Source: Planctomycetota bacterium
GTDB lineage: Bacteria > Planctomycetota > Planctomycetia > Pirellulales > Pirellulaceae
Direction of reading: 5' to 3'
DNA length: 64,000 nt
Assembly: GCA_016872775.1 (NCBI GenBank)
Contig: VGZA01000024.1
Location: 1 to 64,000 of the forward strand
The position numbers and the translations under genes are program-made. This document shows, in pieces, positions 17,392 to 24,818 of this stretch. The notes under the pieces are model-generated. The model ran no database searches. It had not been told where the DNA came from and was given only the letters and a program-made list of their open reading frames with translations. How positions within the stretch are numbered: position 1 is the stretch's first letter; each line of letters starts with the position of its first letter.

Positions 17392-17946
17392 CTATTGGGC
17401 ATGCACCAACAATAATTCCAGGTAACTGCGGCGTTCGGGCTGGTCCAATCCCAGGGCTGCCGCCAGCGACTGGACGTGGGCCCGGGCCTGGTCGAGCATC
17501 CCGGCATCGGCCTGGGTTTCGATTTCAACGAATGTTCCGACTTGATCGACGCGATCGAGCGTCACAATTATCGGAATGGTCTCCCAGGTCGTCGGTGCCG
17601 AACGACGGATTTTTCGTACATCGGCCACCGTGGTAAAGCCTAGCGCCATCAGGAGTGCGGTGAAATCCTGGTAGCGGTCGCTGCCTGGTTCGAACGCCAG
17701 TTCGATCTCGCGGCGCGTTTTTGTCACCCCGTCGATTTTGGGCCCCTTGTAGGTGATGCGGTTCTCCACCCCCTCGCGTCGCAGCCGCAAGGCTTCGTCG
17801 GTGCGAGCGAAATCGCGCTGAGGATGGCGGAAATAAGTGTCGACCTGCTCGACCGGATCGCCGACCGTGATTCCGAGCTCGGACAGCCGGCGGCCGACGG
17901 CGTCGAAGTTGGCAACGCGGAATTTCTGTTCGACCTCGAACAGCAT
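17392..17946 (-). CDS. CYTH domain protein (CyaB-like class IV cyclase/triphosphatase)
   Basis: Cytoplasmic protein of 184 aa. The N-terminal ExExK motif is present as EVEQKF at residues 4-9, followed by DTYFRHP, ALRLRREG, RITYKGPK, RREIELAF and, near the end, VTLDRVDQVGTFVEIET, all positions that line the CYTH tunnel. The family includes class IV adenylate cyclases and inorganic or thiamine triphosphatases; sequence alone does not decide between them. The gene is 39 bases downstream of aroF on the same strand. Confidence 0.85.
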   Translation of the reverse strand: MLFEVEQKFRVANFDAVGRRLSELGITVGDPVEQVDTYFRHPQRDFARTDEALRLRREGVENRITYKGPKIDGVTKTRREIELAFEPGSDRYQDFTALLMALGFTTVADVRKIRRSAPTTWETIPIIVTLDRVDQVGTFVEIETQADAGMLDQARAHVQSLAAALGLDQPERRSYLELLLVHAQ

Positions 17947-17985
17947 GAGGATGTCCCTGCGGGGGATTCCCTGGCCATCAAACGG

Positions 17986-19017
17986 TCATGTTGCTGGACG
18001 CGGATTGAGCTGTCGACCAAGGGGCGCGGCGAGTTGCCTCAGCGAATCGAGCAACTGGTCGAACTGCTGGAAATTCAAAGTTTGAGCGCCATCGGACATG
18101 GCTCGGTCCGGATCGGGATGTACTTCGACGATCAACCCGTCGGCTCCCGCCGCCAAGGCGGCTCGCGCCATCGGCGGGACAAAACCGCGCCGACCGGTGC
18201 CGTGACTCGGGTCGACAATGATCGGCAGGTGCGACAGTTCTTTGGCGGGAGGAATCACGGAAAGGTCGAGCGTATTTCGCGAATGATCGGCGAAGGTGCG
18301 GACACCGCGTTCGCAGAGAATGACCTGTCGATTGCCGCCCGCCAGAACATATTCAGCGGACATCAGCAGCTCCTCGAGTGTCGCGGAGAGGCCTCGTTTC
18401 AGCAGCACCGGTTTGCGACAGAGCGAAACCCGCTTCAGCAGCGAGAAGTTTTGCATGTTGCGGGCGCCGATCTGCACGATATCGGCCGCCTCGGCGACGT
18501 CGTCTACCTGCGAGGCATCCATCACTTCGGTCACGATCCCGATCCCTGTCGCTTCCCGCGCTTTGCGCAGAATCCGCAGGCCTTCGTGCTCGAGGCCTTG
18601 GAAACTGTAAGGACTTGTCCGAGGCTTGAACGCGCCGCCTCGCAGTAACGGGATGCCGCGGCTGACCAGGAACTCGGCGGTCCTCAGCAGCATCTCTTCA
18701 TTTTCCACCGAACAGGGACCGGCAATGATCGGGAACGCCCCCGGTCCGAACGATGTCTGCGCGGTGCGGACGATCGAGTCATCAGGGTGCATTTCGCGAC
18801 TTGCCAGCTTGTACGGCTTCGTGACGCGAATCAACTCCATCACGCCCGGCAGTCCATCCAAATTTGCCGGGTCGATCGCCCCGGTGTTGCCCGTGATACC
18901 GATCGCGGTACGCGTCGGCCCGGGCAACGGGTGCGGAGTCAACCCGAGTTCCTGGATCTTGCGAATGACCTGTTGCACCTGGTCGTCTGAGGCCAGGCGT
19001 TGCATGACGACCAGCAT
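17986..19017 (-). CDS. aroF: 3-deoxy-7-phosphoheptulonate synthase (DAHP synthase)
   Basis: Enzyme of 343 aa condensing phosphoenolpyruvate and erythrose 4-phosphate, the first step of the shikimate pathway. It is the type with an N-terminal ferredoxin-like regulatory domain (residues 1-70, MLVVMQRLASDDQVQQVIRK). The barrel carries AGPCSVE, RGGAFKPRTSPYSFQG, VQIGARNMQN, LLKRGLSATLEE, CERGVRTF and IVDPSHGTGRR. All these match active enzymes of the TIGR01361 group. The start ATG lies just downstream of an unusual tandem repeat block (19116-19232). It supplies chorismate, the substrate expected for the UbiC-like protein at 5.9 kb, though the two loci are not adjacent. Confidence 0.95.
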   Translation of the reverse strand: MLVVMQRLASDDQVQQVIRKIQELGLTPHPLPGPTRTAIGITGNTGAIDPANLDGLPGVMELIRVTKPYKLASREMHPDDSIVRTAQTSFGPGAFPIIAGPCSVENEEMLLRTAEFLVSRGIPLLRGGAFKPRTSPYSFQGLEHEGLRILRKAREATGIGIVTEVMDASQVDDVAEAADIVQIGARNMQNFSLLKRVSLCRKPVLLKRGLSATLEELLMSAEYVLAGGNRQVILCERGVRTFADHSRNTLDLSVIPPAKELSHLPIIVDPSHGTGRRGFVPPMARAALAAGADGLIVEVHPDPDRAMSDGAQTLNFQQFDQLLDSLRQLAAPLGRQLNPRPAT

Positions 19018-19115
19018 CGCTGTCTACCCTGCTACGCAAACCGCTACAAATGGACCCGGCATTCCATCGCCCCGGGAACGGAACCGCTTCCGCGCCCTGA
19101 CCGGGTGGTAACCAC

Positions 19116-19232
19116 GCCATGACAATCCAAGCCATGACAATCCAAGCCATGACAATCCACGCAGGACAATCCACGCAGGACAATCCACGCAGGACAATCC
19201 ACGCAGGACAATCCACGCAGGACAAGATTGTC
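19116..19232. repeat. Tandem repeat of 15-bp and 14-bp units upstream of aroF
   Basis: Three 15-bp units (GCCATGACAATCCAA, last one ending C) are followed directly by four 14-bp units (GCAGGACAATCCAC) and a partial fifth that runs into GACAAGATTGTC. Both unit types share the core GACAATCCA. The block is about 100 bases upstream of the aroF start and about 85 bases upstream of the divergent TlpA-like gene, so it could affect either promoter. Units are too short and unspaced for CRISPR. Confidence 0.95.
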
Positions 19233-19315
19233 GACGCGCCCCATGATACTTGTCGGCAGGTCAGGCTGCCATGCGGGCGTGGCGTCAGGGCCAATCTGCC
19301 GTATAATCGTGGGCT

Positions 19316-20089
19316 ATGTCCGCATCGCAAACAAGGGGAATGTCACCCGCCGCTGACGACGAGCCTTCCGTCGTGCAAGCGCGTTCCTGGCTCGGGCCGC
19401 TGCTGGTGCTGTTGCTGGCCGCCACCGTGATTTTCTACGTCCAACGCTGGCAGCGCGGCCAATCCCGTTCGGAACGTAGCGGTCCGGCAATCGGGACTCG
19501 ATTCGGTCCGTTCGAACTCGAACCATTGACGGATGGTACGCCGCCCTGTAAGTCGGACGAACTTCGCGGCAGCGTGGTTTTGGTCAATTTCTGGGGGCCC
19601 TGGTGCCACCCTTGCCGCGAGGAGTTCCCCTATTTGCGCGCGATGGCGGACCGGTTAAGCGGCGAACAGCGGTTTCGACTGGTCTCGGTCGCCTCCGCCG
19701 GCGCCGCGGATGACGGGACCGACGAAATCGAACGGTTGAAGCTCGATACCCGTCGCTACCTCGAATCGCGCAAGGCCAACTTCCCCGTCTATTGCGATCG
19801 GGCTGGGCAACTCCGACTGCAGTTGATTGAAAAACGCCGGGTCAACGGATTCAGCTTCCCGACCACCGTTATTATCGACTCCACGGGAGCAATCCGCGGC
19901 ATCTGGGAAGGGTTTCTTGCAGGCGACGAGTTGAAGATGGAAGAACTGATCCGCCAGTTGCTCAAGGTCGACGCGGACGTCGCAGCAGGTACGGCAGGGG
20001 ATATGCCTGGGAATGTAGGACCGGGTACGGGACGGTTGTCGCGCAGCCGCCCGCAGCGGCGGTCATCGGAGTTGCCAGCCCATGTCTGA
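19316..20089 (+). CDS. TlpA-like membrane-anchored thioredoxin-fold protein
   Basis: Protein of 257 aa: a cytoplasmic tail, one transmembrane helix (about residues 25-43, SWLGPLLVLLLAATVIFYVQ), then a thioredoxin/AhpC-TSA domain facing the periplasm. The redox motif is WGPWCHPC near residue 95, and the cis-Pro segment FSFPTTVIID is present near 180. Such proteins reduce disulfides in exported proteins or cytochrome c apoproteins. The stop overlaps the proB start by 8 bp, so the two genes are cotranscribed although their functions look unrelated. A second in-frame ATG at 19340 is possible. Confidence 0.88.
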   Translation: MSASQTRGMSPAADDEPSVVQARSWLGPLLVLLLAATVIFYVQRWQRGQSRSERSGPAIGTRFGPFELEPLTDGTPPCKSDELRGSVVLVNFWGPWCHPCREEFPYLRAMADRLSGEQRFRLVSVASAGAADDGTDEIERLKLDTRRYLESRKANFPVYCDRAGQLRLQLIEKRRVNGFSFPTTVIIDSTGAIRGIWEGFLAGDELKMEELIRQLLKVDADVAAGTAGDMPGNVGPGTGRLSRSRPQRRSSELPAHV

Positions 20090-21224
20090 TCCATTGCGTC
20101 AGGAGATTTTCGCCACGGCGGATATCATCGTGCTCAAGGTCGGCACGCGCGTGTTGACCCTCGCCGAAGGTGTACTCAACCGCGAGCGGATCGGACAACT
20201 GGCCGACGAAATGAACGCATTGCGCCGGGCCGGCAAGCGGGTCGTGCTGGTCAGTTCCGGCGCCGTGGGCGCCGGCATCAGTACGCTGGGCCTCGCCGGA
20301 CGGCCCACCGATCTGGCGCAACTGCAAGCCGTCGCCGCGGTCGGACAGACCAAACTCATCGAGGCGTATGACCAGATGCTCGTCCGGCATGGTTGCCACG
20401 CAGCCCAAGTGCTGCTGACCGCTGACGACCTGAACGATCGGACGCGCTACTTGAATGTCCGCAACACGCTGCTTTCGTTACTGCGATTCGACACGCTTCC
20501 AATCATCAATGAGAACGACACGGTGTCGGTCGAGGAATTGATGACGACGTTCGGCGACAACGATCGGCTGGCCGCGATGGTCACAACGCTGCTGCGCGCT
20601 TCACTGCTGATTATTTTCAGCGACGTTGACGGGCTGTTCGACGGCGATCCCAGCCTCGCCGGGTCCAAACTTGTCTCGACGGTCACGAACATCGACGACA
20701 AAATTCAGTCGTTCGTCCGCGACCGCAAAACTGGGCTCAGCAAGGGGGGAATGTCGAGCAAGTTGGAGGCGGCCCGAATCGTCACGACCGGTGGCGAGAA
20801 TGTGATCATCGCCAACGGCCACACGCCCGGGACCATTCAGCGCATCATCGCCGGCGACGCGGTGGGAACGCTGTTCGTGGCCCAAAAAAGATCGCTGAGT
20901 CCGCTGCAACGCTGGATCGGATTCTCCGCCAGGCCCCGCGGAAAAATGATCGTCGACGAGGGAGCCTGCAAAGCGATCACGCGGCACGGAAAAAGCCTGC
21001 TGGCCGCCGGGATCGTCGATACCGAGGGCGAATTTCGGAAAGGCGATGTCGTAAATGTCTGCGACCGCTCCCATCAACTCGTCGCGCGCGGACTTTCCAA
21101 CTACTGCGCCTCGGACGTCCAACGGATTCGTGGACTGAAATCGACGCGCATCGCCCAGGTACTGGGCTGTCGCCCTTACGAAGAAGTTGTGCACCGTGAT
21201 AATCTGGCGATCGTCGGCGGGTGA
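20082..21224 (+). CDS. proB: Glutamate 5-kinase with C-terminal PUA domain
   Basis: Cytoplasmic enzyme of 380 aa that phosphorylates glutamate to start proline synthesis. The amino acid kinase domain shows VLKVGTRVLT (ATP site), SSGAVGAGI, INENDTVSVEE and FGDNDRLAAMV, then DVDGLFDGDP and GGMSSKLEAA. Residues about 275-370 form the PUA domain (RGKMIVDEGACKAI, SLLAAGIVDTEGEF). Length equals the usual size of bacterial ProB. proA is not in the window. The gene overlaps the upstream TlpA-like gene by 8 bp. Confidence 0.97.
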   Translation: MSDPLRQEIFATADIIVLKVGTRVLTLAEGVLNRERIGQLADEMNALRRAGKRVVLVSSGAVGAGISTLGLAGRPTDLAQLQAVAAVGQTKLIEAYDQMLVRHGCHAAQVLLTADDLNDRTRYLNVRNTLLSLLRFDTLPIINENDTVSVEELMTTFGDNDRLAAMVTTLLRASLLIIFSDVDGLFDGDPSLAGSKLVSTVTNIDDKIQSFVRDRKTGLSKGGMSSKLEAARIVTTGGENVIIANGHTPGTIQRIIAGDAVGTLFVAQKRSLSPLQRWIGFSARPRGKMIVDEGACKAITRHGKSLLAAGIVDTEGEFRKGDVVNVCDRSHQLVARGLSNYCASDVQRIRGLKSTRIAQVLGCRPYEEVVHRDNLAIVGG

Positions 21225-21290
21225 GGGCAGAGGGGAACGGGTTACGGGGGAAAAGGGAACGGGAAACAAAGAACAGGGAACGGTACTAAA
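21225..21290. repeat. Short G-rich low-complexity spacer
   Basis: The spacer contains GGGTTACGGGGG and GGGAACGGG words in an imperfect series, related in style to the GGGTTAC/GTAACCC heptads at 23868-23885 and 60804-60824. Confidence 0.6.
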
Positions 21291-21602
21291 ATGATCTCGG
21301 TATTGGCGACTGTTGAATTGCAGGTGGGGTGCCGCGAGGCGTTTCTTTCGGAGTTTCGCAAGGTGGTGCCGCTGGTGCGGCAGGAGGCGGGATGTATCGA
21401 GTACTTCCCGGCGATTGACCTGGAGACCGGACTGTCGGCGCAGCCGCCTTTGCGTGCGGATGTGGTGGTCGTGATTGAAAAATGGAGTGATCTGGACGCA
21501 TTGCGTGCGCACCTGATCGCGCCGCACATGCAGGAGTACCGCCAGCGGGTCAAGCAACTGGTGTTGAAAACGACCGTCCATGTACTGCAATCGGCCGAAT
21601 AG
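21291..21602 (+). CDS. ABM domain protein (antibiotic biosynthesis monooxygenase-like)
   Basis: Small dimeric ferredoxin-like protein of 103 aa. The pattern MISVLATVELQVGCREAFLS, then VRQEAGCIEYFP, VVVIEKWSDLDALRAHL and HMQEYRQRV matches the ABM fold seen in YgiN-type quinol monooxygenases and heme-degrading monooxygenases. Catalytic residues vary within the family and cannot be pinned here. It lies between proB and xdhC on the same strand, ending 17 bases before the latter's ATG. Confidence 0.75.
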   Translation: MISVLATVELQVGCREAFLSEFRKVVPLVRQEAGCIEYFPAIDLETGLSAQPPLRADVVVVIEKWSDLDALRAHLIAPHMQEYRQRVKQLVLKTTVHVLQSAE

Positions 21603-21619
21603 TCGCGCGGAAGGTGGAT

Positions 21620-22696
21620 ATGCTGGAGGAATTGCTACAAGCGTTGGATGCCGATCGACCGGTTGCCTGGTGCCGGTTGGTAGAGACACGCGGGTCGACG
21701 CCGCAAAAAGCGGGCGCGACGATGCTGGTGTTTGAGACCGGCGCGCAAGCCGGAACACTGGGCGGCGGTTGTGTGGAGGCGGAAGTAAAGCGCAAGGCAC
21801 TGGCGGCGCTGCACGAACAGCGTGCGGAAATCGCCCGATTCCAGCTGGACAGCGATTATGGATGGGACGATGGGTTGATCTGCGGTGGGCGGATGCTGGT
21901 CCTGATCCAGCCCGTGCAACGCGGCTCGTCGGCGGAGAACTACTTCCGCCGGTTTCAGGAATCGATCGCGGCCGGGGAGGGAGTCACCGAGATTGTGCGA
22001 TTCGACGAAAAGTCAGGATTGCCCGTACCAGCGCAGTGGCTTGTCGATGGCGGGGGAAGACTGATCGCGAATCTCCCCGAGTCAGGTGCGATTCCTACGG
22101 ACGCCCTGCAACAGTTGAAGGCCCTGGCGAGCCGGCCCCGGGCGTACGTCGCCCACGGATTTTCGTATCTGCCCCACCTGTCGCGGTGTCCACTTTTAAT
22201 TGTCGGCGGAGGACACGTTGGACAGGCCGTGGGGAATCTGGCGGCCGACCTCGATTTTGATGTCTGGGTTGTCGACGATCGGGCGGAATATGTTTCTCCC
22301 GAACGGTTCCCCAAGGCCGAGCGCCGGCTGGCGGGACGATTCGAGGATCTGCTCCCGTCGCTGGAAATTACGCCCGACACCTACTGCCTGATCGTGACGC
22401 GCGGCCACAACCATGATGAATTGGCACTCTATCATCTGGTGGAGCGCGGAGCGCGGTACGTGGGCATGATCGGCAGCAAGCGGAAGATCCGACTGATTAT
22501 GGACGATCTGCGGCAAGAAGGCATCTCCTCGGCCGCACTGGACGCCGTCTTCGCACCCGTCGGCATTGACATCGGCTCCCAGACCGTCCCGGAAATCGCC
22601 GTGAGTATCTGTGCGGAACTGGTGGCACACCGTAATTGCGAGGGCGTGGTGCCGCGACGCTGGCCGGACGATGTCGTCGCCGGCGGCCCGGAATGA
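21620..22696 (+). CDS. xdhC: XdhC family protein (molybdenum cofactor delivery)
   Basis: Cytoplasmic protein of 358 aa. The N-terminal XdhC/CoxI domain has VETRGSTPQKAGATMLVF, GTLGGGCVEAEV and DDGLICGGRM. A C-terminal Rossmann domain starts with LLIVGGGHVGQAVGNLAADL near residue 195 and continues with YCLIVTRGHNHDE, YVGMIGSKRKI and VGIDIGSQTVPEIAVSI. Members bind, sulfurate and insert the molybdenum cofactor into xanthine dehydrogenase-type hydroxylases. No such hydroxylase is in the window. A GTG at 21614 is an alternative start two codons upstream. Confidence 0.9.
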   Translation: MLEELLQALDADRPVAWCRLVETRGSTPQKAGATMLVFETGAQAGTLGGGCVEAEVKRKALAALHEQRAEIARFQLDSDYGWDDGLICGGRMLVLIQPVQRGSSAENYFRRFQESIAAGEGVTEIVRFDEKSGLPVPAQWLVDGGGRLIANLPESGAIPTDALQQLKALASRPRAYVAHGFSYLPHLSRCPLLIVGGGHVGQAVGNLAADLDFDVWVVDDRAEYVSPERFPKAERRLAGRFEDLLPSLEITPDTYCLIVTRGHNHDELALYHLVERGARYVGMIGSKRKIRLIMDDLRQEGISSAALDAVFAPVGIDIGSQTVPEIAVSICAELVAHRNCEGVVPRRWPDDVVAGGPE

Positions 22697-22759
22697 ACGC
22701 GGCGCGCGCCGCCCCGCGGCAAAGGACCATGATGTCAGGCCGGTGAAAGGAAATACCCG

Positions 22760-23794
22760 ATGGCGAGCAAACGCGAACTCTTATCCTGCCCGGTCGAGCA
22801 TATCGACATCACCGCGCACGATCCGGTGCCGTTGGTCAACGGCATGCAGCGGATGGCGTTCAGCGCGCGGGACCTGTGCCGTGCGGCGGAGATCTACGAT
22901 CGCATGCTGCGCGATCCGGACTGCGGCATCATCCTGACGCTCGCCGGCTCCCTGATCAGCGCCGGCCTGAGGAAACTCTTCGTGCAGCTGATCCGCAGCC
23001 GGATGGTGGATTGCATCGTCAGCACCGGCGCGAATATCGTCGATCAGGACTTTTTCGAGGCGCTCGGATTCCGGCACTATATGGCCCCGGAACGCTACAA
23101 GGCTGGCTTGGACGATGCCGAACTGCGCGGCCTGCAGATCGATCGCATTTACGACACGTTGATCGACGAAGAAGAATTGCGGGTGTGCGATGAAACCGTA
23201 CGCAAGATCGCCGATGAACTGCCGCCGCGCCCCTATTCGTCGCGGGAGTTCATTCGCGTCATGGGGCAATTCCTGGCCTCGTCCGGCCGCAGCCAGGAAT
23301 CGATTGTCGGAGAGGCGTTCGAACACGGCGTGCCGATATTCTGCCCGGCGTTTTCCGACAGTTCGGCCGGGCTGGGAATCGTGTCCCATTACCACGAGCG
23401 GGGCGACGCACCCAAAACATCGTTCGACAGCGCCAAAGACTTTTACGAATTGACCCAGGTCAAAATACACTCGCCAACCACCGGTCTACTGATGATCGGC
23501 GGGGGAGTGCCGAAGAATTTCACCCAGGATATCGTGGTCGCCGCTGATATCCTGGGCCATGACGCGCCGATGCATAAATACGCGATCCAGGTCACCGTCG
23601 CCGACGTCCGCGACGGGGCCCTGTCCAGCTCCACGCTGAAAGAGGCGTCAAGCTGGGGCAAAGTCGACACCGTCTACGAGCAGATGGTCTTCAGTGAAGC
23701 GACCATCGCGGTGCCATTAATCGCCGGCTACGCCTACCATCGCGGAGGCTGGCGGGATCGCGCGGGACGGCGCTTCGACGCGCTCTACGCGTAA
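22760..23794 (+). CDS. Deoxyhypusine synthase-like protein
   Basis: NAD-dependent transferase family protein of 344 aa. Visible blocks are LTLAGSLISAGLR (NAD site), DCIVSTGANIVDQDFFEALG, HGVPIFCPAFSDSSAGLG and KEASSWGKVDTVYEQM. The lysine of SSWGKVD corresponds to the active-site lysine that forms the enzyme-butylamine intermediate in deoxyhypusine synthase. Bacteria lack eIF5A, and bacterial members studied so far act mainly in making homospermidine or related polyamines, so a polyamine role is the best inference. It follows xdhC after 63 bases and is convergent with the ABC transporter genes. Confidence 0.85.
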   Translation: MASKRELLSCPVEHIDITAHDPVPLVNGMQRMAFSARDLCRAAEIYDRMLRDPDCGIILTLAGSLISAGLRKLFVQLIRSRMVDCIVSTGANIVDQDFFEALGFRHYMAPERYKAGLDDAELRGLQIDRIYDTLIDEEELRVCDETVRKIADELPPRPYSSREFIRVMGQFLASSGRSQESIVGEAFEHGVPIFCPAFSDSSAGLGIVSHYHERGDAPKTSFDSAKDFYELTQVKIHSPTTGLLMIGGGVPKNFTQDIVVAADILGHDAPMHKYAIQVTVADVRDGALSSSTLKEASSWGKVDTVYEQMVFSEATIAVPLIAGYAYHRGGWRDRAGRRFDALYA

Positions 23795-23805
23795 CGGGGG
23801 CAGAT

Positions 23806-23885
23806 GTGGCTGGGGCATCTTGCCCCAGTCCTCAGGCACTGTCGGGGAACGGGGGCAGAAGGTTATCCGTAACCCGTAACCCGTA
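23806..23885. repeat. Dispersed composite repeat, copy 1
   Basis: Lies between convergent stops. It contains the hairpin CTGGGGCA-TCT-TGCCCCAG (23810-23828), then GGCACTG and CGGGGAACGGGG, then two GTAACCC heptads (about 23868-23885). Near-identical elements recur at 60804-60903. The hairpin may act as a bidirectional terminator, although no T run is present on either side. Confidence 0.8.
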
Positions 23886-24818
23886 TTAGGTGCGTCGCCC
23901 TAGCCCTTTGGTGAGCGCCATGAAGGCGTTCTCGAGATTGAACTCTTCTTCGCGGAACATCTTGAGCTTGAATCCATGCTGGATCAGCAGGCTGGGAAGC
24001 TCGCTGTAGTCGTTCGCATGGGGCTTCAGCTGTACCAGAATCATCTCCCGCTCGATATTCACTTTTTCGACAAGGTCCTGTTGTTCCAGCAACCTCGCGG
24101 CCGGGTCCAGGGGGCCGGCGACCACTACTTGCAGCACGATCCGCTGCCGCGCGTGCCGCATCACGTCGTCTACGGTTGCATTGACGTCCATGACGCCGCG
24201 ATCAATGATCCCGACCTTGTTGCAGATATCGGCCAGCTCCGGCAGGATATGGCTGGAAACCATGATCGTTTTTCCCTGCTGGCCGAGGCGTCGCAGCACC
24301 GCGCGCATTTCGATACGGGCGCGCGGGTCGAGTCCGCTCAGCGGTTCGTCCAGCAACAGCACCTGGGGATCGTGTAGCAGCACCCGCGCAAGGCCCAACC
24401 GCTGTGTCTGCCCTCGCGACAAGGTGTTGGCATACGCGTCCCGCTTGAATTCGAGGTCGACGAGTGCCAGCTTGTCGTCGCAGACTTTGCGACGCTGCTG
24501 ACCGCGAATGCGATAGGCCGCGGCGAAAAACTCCAGGTACTCAATCACCGTCATGTCGTCGTAGACGCCAAAAAAGTCGGGCATGTATCCGACGAGTCGG
24601 CGGATTTCCTTCGGCATGACCTTGATCGAGTTGCCGCAGACAAATGCCTCACCGGAACTTGGATCGAGCAACGTCGCCAGAATCCGCATGGTCGTGGTCT
24701 TGCCAGCGCCGTTGGGGCCGATAAAGCCGAACAGGTCGCCCGGTTGCAGATCGAGGTTGATCGCGCGGATGGCGTAACTGTCGCCATATTTTTTAGTGAG
24801 TTCCACCGTCTTGATCAT
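23886..24818 (-). CDS. ABC transporter ATP-binding protein (ABC-2/GldA-like type)
   Basis: Protein of 310 aa with one nucleotide-binding domain: Walker A GPNGAGKTTTMR near residue 38, Q-loop region VGYMPDFFGVYDDMT, signature LSRGQTQRLGLAR (LSRGQ instead of LSGGQ), Walker B VLLLDEPLSGLDPR and H-loop VSSHILPEL. The C-terminal 80 residues form the accessory domain common in ABC-2 exporters. The ATG at 24818 overlaps the stop of the membrane protein gene by 4 bp. No ABC-2 permease lies next to it. The frame stays open to 24872, but the chosen start fits the family. Confidence 0.9.
   Translation of the reverse strand: MIKTVELTKKYGDSYAIRAINLDLQPGDLFGFIGPNGAGKTTTMRILATLLDPSSGEAFVCGNSIKVMPKEIRRLVGYMPDFFGVYDDMTVIEYLEFFAAAYRIRGQQRRKVCDDKLALVDLEFKRDAYANTLSRGQTQRLGLARVLLHDPQVLLLDEPLSGLDPRARIEMRAVLRRLGQQGKTIMVSSHILPELADICNKVGIIDRGVMDVNATVDDVMRHARQRIVLQVVVAGPLDPAARLLEQQDLVEKVNIEREMILVQLKPHANDYSELPSLLIQHGFKLKMFREEEFNLENAFMALTKGLGRRT

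Noticed and set aside
19116-19232. CRISPR array
   Set aside because: Units are 14-15 bp, directly adjacent without spacers, and there are no cas genes.
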